Assembly: GCF_000003605.2 (NCBI RefSeq) | Contig: NW_003155738.1 | Location: 242,840 to 254,175 of the forward strand | Origin: Saccoglossus kowalevskii | Taxonomy: Eukaryota; Hemichordata; Enteropneusta; Harrimaniidae | Length of the DNA stretch: 11,336 bases | Direction of reading: 5' to 3' | Shown: positions 7,401 to 11,336 of the stretch, one piece after another | Layout of the letters: every line of letters starts with the position of its first letter | Position numbering within the stretch: the stretch's first letter is position 1 | Notes under the pieces: model-generated | Seen by the model: the letters and a program-made list of their open reading frames with translations, nothing else | Database searches by the model: none | What the model was told of the DNA's origin: nothing | Position numbers and translations under genes: made by a program

Positions 7401-9957
7401 CACGACAGCTTACACAGAGCATCAATGAGATGGTGAAGAGCAACATCATCCAAGTACTGTGAACTCTCAAATAACCGTGACAACATAGCAGAGAGAATAG
7501 GCAACTCGGCCATTACCGCTGTAGTTATGACAGCATTGGGACCATCCGTGGCACTTCCAACTTTCAGACTGCCACCAGAAGCAGGTTTTAGTCCCAGGAT
7601 CCAAGTTAGATGTTGTAGGGTAGATAGTACAAGATGCCATGCTGTGCCAAGTATTGCACCATGACAGTGAGCAACACTCAGTATAGTTCTCATACATTGA
7701 AGGTTCTTTGCTGTCAACTAGATAACATTATGATCTTAAGCCATTAATATATTCACAGACACACATAATAAGAAACGCACACAAACATGTGATTTGGAAA
7801 TATATCTGTTCAATTCAATTCAATCATCATTATTATAATTTTTCATTAATAAATAATGCATGCTCGAATGTTTTATTATAAATCATGTGAAAATTAATTT
7901 AATATATAAATACATAATAAATAAATAATTATTTCAAAAATAATATTAGGTGTGATGTCTCTTTCATTTCAATTTAAAGAGGGTAGCAGTGTCCTTTTGT
8001 AGGTTAAGTTACAGTTATCTCGAAATATCGGCTATACCGTAGTTGTATGGAAAACATTCAACAAACAAATGAAACACTACATGCAAATAATTGATACATA
8101 ATAATATTGCCCAGAATTAAAGAATATTCACAATCTTACTTGACACAGCATAACATAATAGAATATGCTAAAAGTCAAAATGCTTTAATTTCCAAAAATG
8201 TATAGTAAATGATAATTACTAGATGAATTGAACACAGTAATAAGAAGACCACCATGACTGCGCCAAACCACTCCTAGATTCTGGATTACCACTTGATTGT
8301 TAGGTACACCTGAATCGAGCAGTGGTTCAGTGCTTGAATATGAAATATCCAGAGAAGTTATAATAAAGATAAATTTTAAGTCATGTTGAAGAAAAAATAA
8401 CCAGACCAGTGACAGTATATTTTATAAACCATGCTTAGAAGTGCTAATAAGGAGATAAACAAGATTTCAAAAATAGAATGGAAATAGGGACTCAATGCGT
8501 ACCTTCTTGTTAAATCTAGATTATATGCCTAACTATATCTATCTAAATACAACACATTAAGAGATTAACATAGCATTTATACTACATTGTTATTTCTGTG
8601 CTTTACTTTATATGTTAGCAGCAGCTATGAGTTTACAATTAATTTTGCTAGTGGACACAAAACACAGTTTTTCTAACAGTAGCACAATGGCTGACAGGAA
8701 TCACACAAAATGCATGATCAGATGTGATCAGGCATGATTACAACAATAATCAAACTACATGTAATTACTGTCACTTGGTAAATTGATAATTAGTGAAAAG
8801 AAAGTTAGTATGAAAATCACTGTGAATGACAAACATTTAGTCCCCCATCCAGTTTTTAGATGTAAATGTTGAATAAGTTCAGCATGTTAATATCTTATTT
8901 CAAATAGTCATTGGAATCAAATCACAAAACTAAATAATGTACATCAGTAACCCACCATGCTTGATGTCAATGCCAAGTATGAATGAAATGCCAGGAAAAT
9001 TGTTGATAATTATACATTTCAAATGTTGATTTTTGCTAGGTTTTCTCAAACAAAAATGCCAGTCAACTGTCAACAAATCGAATAACAAAACTATGTGCAT
9101 ACATTTATGAATCCAATTATAACTTGTCTTTGTACCAACTTTAAAAAAAATCAGTTTATGCATGTTCAAGACATGATGTTGTAAGGACGGACAGATGAAC
9201 AAACGCACATAACCCAAAACATAAGTCTATGTTTTTGTCCAACTGGGACTGAAAATGACAATGACAACCAATATAGACAGATAACAGGGTTTGAAGTTAA
9301 GTATTCTAATGCATCCAATTTCAATACCAAAACTTATGAAAATGCCTGAATCTTATAGAAATTATGAAAGAAATTGGCAGCTTTAAATATTGGATATCAA
9401 AACTATTTCATAAACAAATAAAATCGAAACTATCTATAATCAAACTTGTGAGAGAATTGCACTGCAGTGAATAATAGATAAAATATATTTAAATACTGCA
9501 AATAAATTATGCATACAGCTAAATGGGGAAATATTAAGCATTAGAATTTGATGAACTGTACACCATTCTCAGGCCATGTAAACTAAGGAAGTTCTACACC
9601 ACAAAAATCCAATGTTTTATCTTTTTACATTTAATGCCCAGTTATTTTTTTAAAATATTAATTAAACCGTACCTTAAACAACTCGCCACAACTTAACTGT
9701 ATCCCTTACCCAAAACCTCCATACCAACACCAATTATAAAGTCCCAGTATTAGTCTAGCAGTCCTACTCTTTGCGTTTATCACTATCTCATCTACTCACC
9801 ATGACAGGTCCTTGTTGAGTCCCTAGTACTGTAGATAATGGAGTGCCTACTGCTACTACCTGATTACGGCTGTCTCCTGTATCCGCTGCTCCAGCATCTG
9901 CTGCAGTATATGATGACATGTTCAGGAGGTTATCCTTGCTTGAGGTTCTCTTATGAC
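1252..9957 (-). CDS. MON2: MON2 homologue, internal part of the gene (seven exons)
   Basis: The exons 9800-9957, 7370-7717, 6435-6647, 4081-4256, 2860-3022, 2109-2393 and 1252-1450 splice in phase into about 513 residues that follow the middle of MON2 in order. What is seen: alpha-helical, armadillo/HEAT-like sequence with no Sec7 catalytic domain and no membrane segment. What is known: MON2 (yeast Mon2/Ysl2) is a large peripheral trans-Golgi and endosome scaffold of about 1,700 residues in vertebrates. It is related to the BIG/GBF Arf-GEFs but lacks Sec7, and works with DOPEY (Dop1) and the flippase ATP9A/Neo1 in endosome-to-Golgi recycling, including Wntless retrieval. The N-terminal DCB/HUS part should lie above 11336 and the C-terminal part below 1252. 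All seven exons are open with canonical splice sites, so the gene looks functional. Both termini, the promoter and the polyadenylation site are outside the window. Confidence 0.95.
1451..2108 (-). other. MON2 intron, 658 bases, phase 0
   Basis: Between donor GTAAGG and acceptor TTTATTTCAG. About 1775-1975 looks like a decayed interspersed repeat (see separate entry). The remainder is AT-rich with no signal. Confidence 0.87.
1775..1975 (+). repeat. Probable decayed interspersed repeat
   Basis: The segment contains GGCCATTCGGCCATCTTTAT, TTTGGATCACTAAA, then CACACGAATGATGGATG and finally ATAAGTCCCCTATTTTGGAC. From memory, many marine-invertebrate genomes contain interspersed repeats with this order (a GGCCATCTT box, a TTTGGATCA box, a hydrophilic ACGGA-type box and an ATAGTCCCC end). 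I see only a degenerate copy and cannot name the family. A 68-codon open frame on the plus strand (1815-2021) lies inside it and is not taken as a gene. Confidence 0.4.
2109..2393 (-). CDS. MON2: MON2 exon 6 of 7 in window
   Basis: 95 codons, phase 0 at both ends, acceptor CATCTTTCAG, donor GTAAGG. It begins [15 protein letters not shown], completing the conserved SIGLLWNI junction with the previous exon. A charged variable loop follows (about residues 18-41, rich in Glu, Lys and Asp). Then comes the highly conserved [18 protein letters not shown] and [18 protein letters not shown]. It ends TWQTVLWQ. The charged loop differs from vertebrate sequence, as expected, while the flanks are almost fixed. 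Confidence 0.96.
2394..2859 (-). other. MON2 intron, 466 bases, phase 0
   Basis: Short AT-rich intron between donor GTAAGT and acceptor CATCTTTCAG. It holds one small perfect dyad, CTAAATTGAATTTAG, at 2625-2639, and nothing else I can support. Confidence 0.88.
2860..3022 (-). CDS. MON2: MON2 exon 5 of 7 in window
   Basis: One base completing the split Gly codon, then 54 codons ending on a codon boundary. Acceptor TATATTTCAG, donor GTAAGT. The product reads [20 protein letters not shown], then [15 protein letters not shown], and ends [13 protein letters not shown]. The blocks FQxLQLVVxDFLP and [13 protein letters not shown] are conserved in MON2. The exon is too short to stand out as an open frame and is placed by homology, splice sites and phase (2 in, 0 out), all of which agree. 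Confidence 0.93.
3023..4080 (-). other. MON2 intron, 1058 bases, phase 2
   Basis: AT-rich, with a T10 run near 3405, an A-rich stretch near 3670-3690 and a separated 10-bp inverted repeat (3548-3557 and 3611-3620). No coding signal. Confidence 0.88.
3548..3620. repeat. Separated 10-bp inverted repeat
   Basis: TCAACATTAT at 3548-3557 is the exact reverse complement of ATAATGTTGA at 3611-3620, with 53 AT-rich bases between. It could be an end of a small decayed element starting at the CCCTTGAGTGCCGAGG box just upstream, but no target-site duplication was seen. Confidence 0.55.
4081..4256 (-). CDS. MON2: MON2 exon 4 of 7 in window
   Basis: 58 codons plus two bases (phase 2 at the donor), acceptor CATTTCAACAG, donor GTAAGT. 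The product starts [20 protein letters not shown], continues [14 protein letters not shown], then [11 protein letters not shown], and ends DVTVDQ followed by the first two bases of a Gly codon. The pattern [15 protein letters not shown] followed by GWPLxLGV is a hallmark of this part of MON2. The open frame extends above 4256 to 4307, but that part is intron. Confidence 0.95.
4487..4506. repeat. 10-base tandem pair
   Basis: ATTGCATTGT occurs twice in immediate succession. Minor intronic repeat with no evident role. Confidence 0.85.
5218..5311. repeat. Tandem duplication, two 47-base units
   Basis: Units 5218-5264 and 5265-5311 align without gaps. Both start with GAAATG(C or T)AACCAA, share TTTGTGAA and TTTTTAAAT, and differ at roughly nine or ten positions. 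It appears as an isolated local duplication in the intron. Confidence 0.85.
5548..5578. repeat. Two adjoining small dyads
   Basis: TTACATCA (5548-5555) faces TGATGTAA (5561-5568) across five bases. The overlapping GTAACA (5565-5570) faces TGTTAC (5573-5578) across two. Two short perfect inverted repeats share their middle arm. No function is evident; in AT-rich intron such dyads can arise by chance. Confidence 0.7.
5844..6110 (-). pseudogene. Unrecognised protein-like stretch with internal TGA (possible decayed exon)
   Basis: Starting right after a good acceptor (TTTATTTTCAG, AG at 6111-6112), one frame runs 89 codons: 16 residues beginning [16 protein letters not shown], a TGA at 6060-6062, then 71 residues including [43 protein letters not shown] and [16 protein letters not shown], closed by TGA at 5844-5846. 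The composition is that of a folded alpha-helical protein rather than AT-rich noise. It does not fit between MON2 exons 3 and 4: those join directly in phase and in family order, and this piece has stops. I do not recognise the family. It may be one exon of a dead or nested gene copy on the same strand, part of an unknown mobile element, or a chance open frame. No partner exon and no convincing donor were seen. Confidence 0.3.
6435..6647 (-). CDS. MON2: MON2 exon 3 of 7 in window
   Basis: 71 codons, phase 0 at both ends, acceptor TATATTTCAG and donor GTAAGT. The product runs [17 protein letters not shown], then a block with [17 protein letters not shown], then [18 protein letters not shown], and ends EPPLHQNL. 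The RMREWGAEA block is typical of MON2 and lies in a helical repeat. The frame stays open beyond the donor down to 6231, but that extension (about 65 codons) has no resemblance to MON2. The strong GTAAGT site and the phase match to the next exon place the exon end at 6435. Confidence 0.95.
6648..7369 (-). other. MON2 intron, 722 bases, phase 0
   Basis: AT-rich intron between donor GTAAGT and acceptor TATATTTCAG. I see no coding sequence, repeat or structured element in it. Confidence 0.88.
7370..7717 (-). CDS. MON2: MON2 exon 2 of 7 in window
   Basis: Exactly 116 codons, phase 0 at both ends, with acceptor TTATCTAG and donor GTAAGT. It is the longest exon here. It starts [13 protein letters not shown] and contains [20 protein letters not shown], then [10 protein letters not shown], then [18 protein letters not shown], and ends MELAYANR. 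These blocks are nearly unchanged between this gene and vertebrate MON2, with a shorter variable loop (about residues 47-60, Gly/Ser-rich) between helices. The alternating hydrophobic pattern fits HEAT-like helices. In vertebrates this segment continues directly into [14 protein letters not shown], which is how the next exon here begins. Confidence 0.95.
8188..8421 (-). other. ATG-less open stretch of 78 codons, unrecognised
   Basis: Open between TAA at 8422-8424 and TAA at 8185-8187. The first third is AT-rich and Phe/Ile/Leu-heavy. The middle is more protein-like, with [30 protein letters not shown] and a Ser/Asn tail. There is no start codon, no strong splice site and no resemblance to MON2. 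It may be a repeat relic or chance. Confidence 0.2.
8930..9250. repeat. Probable decayed interspersed repeat with GGACGGACAGA box
   Basis: The segment contains AATGAAATGCCAGGAAAATT, a Phe/Lys-like A-rich stretch, GATGTTGTAAGGACGGACAG, then AACGCACATAACC and AACATAAGTCTATGTTTTTG. The GGACGGACNGA box followed by a CATAAGTC box is, from memory, a common end of dispersed repeats in molluscs and other invertebrates. A 95-codon minus-strand open frame (8930-9217) falls inside it and has no gene-like features. Confidence 0.45.
9800..9957 (-). CDS. MON2: MON2 exon 1 of 7 in window (linker region)
   Basis: The acceptor is TTTGTAG and the donor GTGAGT. The exon begins with the last two bases (GT) of a split codon and then encodes 52 residues, ending on a codon boundary (phase 0). 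It opens with [12 protein letters not shown], a Ser/Lys-rich stretch that I associate with the MON2 linker before the conserved helical block. The rest is low-complexity (Ala, Gly, Thr, Gln-rich, ending TQQGPVM), fits a flexible loop, and is the least conserved coding part here. The reading frame is the only one without stops across the exon, and its phase fits the next exon. The previous exon must end one base into a codon; no such exon was found between 9958 and 11336. Confidence 0.8.
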
Positions 9958-10428
9958 CTACAAATTAGGAATGGGATCAATTATGCTATATACATGGAAA
10001 TCAGCTCAGCATAGTCTTGTCTTGATGGTACAGAATATGTAATGCAAGTACATTGCACAGACGGAAAATGACAGTGCTCAAGAATTAGCATAAGATTGCA
10101 ATGGACCAAGTGTTCCATGATAACGCAAAATCTTTTTGATTTGTTTTGATTTTTTAAATAATACCAATGTTTGTTTTTCAAATAGAATTTTACACAGATA
10201 CAACTTATTATGTAATAAGAAGACACATGCTCCTCTAATAAAGATATCATGGTAAGTTAACATTTACTCATAACATCATAACTAGGTACATTGAGTGAAT
10301 GAATTGGAACAGAATGGGACTGAATAACCAGGCATGAGTGCCATGTAGCAGTACTAGCACCTGTATACCAGACCAGTAACTGGGGGCCTTGTATGTTTGA
10401 ACAGCAGGAATTTTTTAAACAAGGGAAC

Positions 10429-10466
10429 AGGGGCACAGCGCCCTGATGTCATGGCCATGTGCCCCT
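10429..10466. repeat. GC-rich hairpin (9-bp stem, 20-base loop)
   Basis: AGGGGCACA (10429-10437) is the exact reverse complement of TGTGCCCCT (10458-10466). The loop contains the 10-base palindrome CATGGCCATG, which overlaps the right arm, and TGATGTCA, one base from a CRE core. It is the most GC-rich dyad in the window. No function is shown. Confidence 0.75.
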
Positions 10467-10595
10467 TACCCTGGGGAGCAGATCCTCTGGCAACCATAAA
10501 ATTCTGATTGACCAGGGATCACATTTAGCCACAGTCTTCAACTGTGACCTGTCTAATAGTAATTTTGGCACAAAAGAAGCCATAAAATGCTCCAT
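10449..10595 (-). other. Small open frame of 48 codons inside the GC-richer block
   Basis: It runs from ATG at 10593-10595 to TGA at 10449-10451. The product begins MEHFMASFVPKLLL and later reads KCDPWSIRILWLPEDLLP. A good-looking donor (AGG before GTAAGG, GT at 10468-10469) occurs within it after codon 42, on a codon boundary. That phase cannot join the 9800-9957 exon, which needs one base of a codon, and no resemblance to MON2 is seen. Most likely part of a repeat. Confidence 0.2.
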
Positions 10596-10968
10596 TTTAA
10601 CTTAAAATTATCAAAAACTCCACACCCTGCTAGGGAGAACCCTATCTCTCTGCTGAATTGCAGTACTTCCTCTTGCAGTTTTTTTCTAGAAAAAACCTGG
10701 AACAGTACATTATTTTCTTTTTTTGGATAGCCTTGTCATTTTCCATATGGCAATTCATACAAATGAATGAAAAAAACTGAATAGTTTGAAAACCAGTTCC
10801 AATAACATAATGATCTTGTCAGTCAGCAATTTAACTGGCAGTGCTGCTGTTTTGGTGTTTGAAACAATATACCGTAACGATATGACTGTACACCCATAAA
10901 TGCTAAAAGACTCCCAAAACACACAAAAACCCCCACCACGATTCCAATAAATAAACCAGGTTCATAAT

Positions 10969-10984
10969 TCATGAATATTCATGA
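10969..10984. repeat. 16-bp perfect palindrome
   Basis: TCATGAATATTCATGA reads the same on both strands with no spacer. The neighbouring TTCATAATTCATGAATATTC adds overlapping partial dyads. AT-rich; no function evident. Confidence 0.85.
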
Positions 10985-11211
10985 GATACTAACACCTACC
11001 ATCAAGTTCCCACCACAACGCTTTGTCGAAAAAAAATATTATGCAAATTAGAAAAATAAATAGAGAAATAAAAATATTAATAAAATATTTTAAATGATAG
11101 AATACACATTAGCATGCATACAAAATTGGGACAAGAACACCAATGTCTGATTTTCCAGTTAACCTTATAGCGAGGTATGTAAATGTGTCGAAATGGGCGT
11201 AGTGCGAGTGG

Positions 11212-11230
11212 TTAGTGCTAGTAGCACTAA
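11212..11230. repeat. 19-base inverted repeat next to the tandem array
   Basis: TTAGTGCTA (11212-11220) and TAGCACTAA (11222-11230) are perfect reverse complements around one G. The arm shares the AGTGCTA core with the 23-base array that follows 10 bases later, so the two are probably related. Confidence 0.9.
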
Positions 11231-11240
11231 TCCGAAATAG

Positions 11241-11331
11241 TACTAGATCTAGTGCTAAAATGGCACTAGATCTAGCGCTAAAATGGCACTAGATCTAGTG
11301 CTAAAATGGCACTAGATCTAGTGCTAAAATG
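11241..11331. repeat. 23-base tandem array, four copies, each with a 14-bp palindrome
   Basis: Copies lie at 11241-11263, 11264-11286, 11287-11309 and 11310-11331 (last one lacks its final base). The unit is the perfect palindrome CACTAGATCTAGTG followed by CTAAAATGG. Copy one has T for the first base and copy two has AGCGCT for AGTGCT; otherwise copies are identical. A second dyad spans each junction: TAGTGC, a seven-base loop TAAAATG, then GCACTA. The array stops 5 bases before the window edge with GTACAT, so it may or may not continue. Confidence 0.93.
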
Positions 11332-11336
11332 TACAT

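Larger units (their letters stand above)
7718..9799 (-). other. MON2 intron, 2082 bases, phase 0
   Basis: Flanked by donor GTGAGT (9799 side) and acceptor ATCTAG (7718 side). It is mostly AT-rich unique-looking sequence with a (ttcaa) triplet repeat near 7809-7824. An ATG-less open frame on the minus strand runs 8188-8421. A degenerate copy of an invertebrate-type interspersed repeat with a GGACGGACAGA box lies around 8930-9250. No other gene is visible. Confidence 0.85.
10300..10700. repeat. GC-richer block, probable interspersed repeat
   Basis: This block is visibly richer in G and C than the intron around it (for example ACTGGGGGCC at 10379-10388, the 10429-10466 hairpin, CTGGGGAGCAGATCC and CTAGGGAGAACCC). 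It is flanked on both sides by AT-rich sequence, carries no MON2-like coding sequence, and has an open minus-strand frame of 48 codons. A change in composition of this kind inside an intron usually marks an inserted repeat. I found no clear terminal repeat, tRNA-like A/B box or target-site duplication, so class and edges are uncertain. Confidence 0.4.
9958..11336 (-). other. MON2 intron, 3' part (upstream side of window)
   Basis: It interrupts a codon after its first base. No MON2-like exon was found in either orientation. It holds an AT-rich stretch up to about 10300, a GC-richer probable repeat at about 10300-10700 with a hairpin and a 48-codon open frame, a 16-bp palindrome at 10969-10984, and the dyad-rich tandem array at 11212-11331. 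Confidence 0.75.

Noticed and set aside
7467-7697. 76-codon minus-strand open frame overlapping the 7370-7717 MON2 exon
   Set aside because: It is an alternative-frame shadow of the exon; the MON2 frame there is unambiguous by homology and phase.
8930-9217. 95-codon minus-strand open frame
   Set aside because: It is the translation of a repeat-like segment with the GGACGGACAGA box; composition is Ile/Leu/Phe-heavy with no domain.
9981-10263. Two overlapping minus-strand open frames of 89 and 61 codons
   Set aside because: AT-rich intron, Lys/Ile/Tyr/Leu-heavy translations in two frames at once, no homology and no splice compatibility with MON2.
11241-11331. CRISPR-like repeat array
   Set aside because: The 23-base units abut directly with no unique spacers, and the window is clearly animal DNA; it is a satellite-type tandem repeat.

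Overview
The window is animal nuclear DNA from the inside of one protein-coding gene on the minus strand. Seven short exons, each 158 to 348 bases and bounded by GT-AG splice sites, sit in AT-rich introns with old repeat debris. The translated exons join in consistent reading phase and match, in order, the middle of MON2. MON2 is the Golgi and endosome scaffold protein related to the BIG/GBF Arf-GEF family. Conservation with vertebrate MON2 is high (for example the blocks [37 protein letters not shown] and [12 protein letters not shown]). The introns carry interspersed-repeat and LINE debris of a kind familiar from marine invertebrates. I infer an invertebrate metazoan (mollusc, amphioxus or similar) but cannot name the phylum.

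Layout, read in the direction of the gene (high to low coordinates): 9958-11336 is part of an upstream intron. It holds a GC-richer probable repeat with a small open frame, a 16-bp palindrome, and at the very edge a 23-bp tandem array built from nested dyads. Exons follow at 9800-9957, 7370-7717, 6435-6647, 4081-4256, 2860-3022, 2109-2393 and 1252-1450. Below 1252 the gene runs into another intron. That intron holds a tandem duplication (777-1080) and the frameshifted relic of a non-LTR retrotransposon 3' end (about 45-651). Neither the start nor the end of MON2 is in the window. The exons encode about 513 residues.

Besides MON2, the most unexplained item is an 89-codon stretch on the minus strand inside a MON2 intron (5844-6110). 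It looks protein-like, begins at a good splice acceptor and is interrupted by one in-frame TGA. I do not recognise it; it could be a decayed exon of another gene or chance. I see no bacterial, phage, CRISPR or defence-type system, no tRNA or rRNA gene, and no confident second active gene. The rest is ordinary intron.
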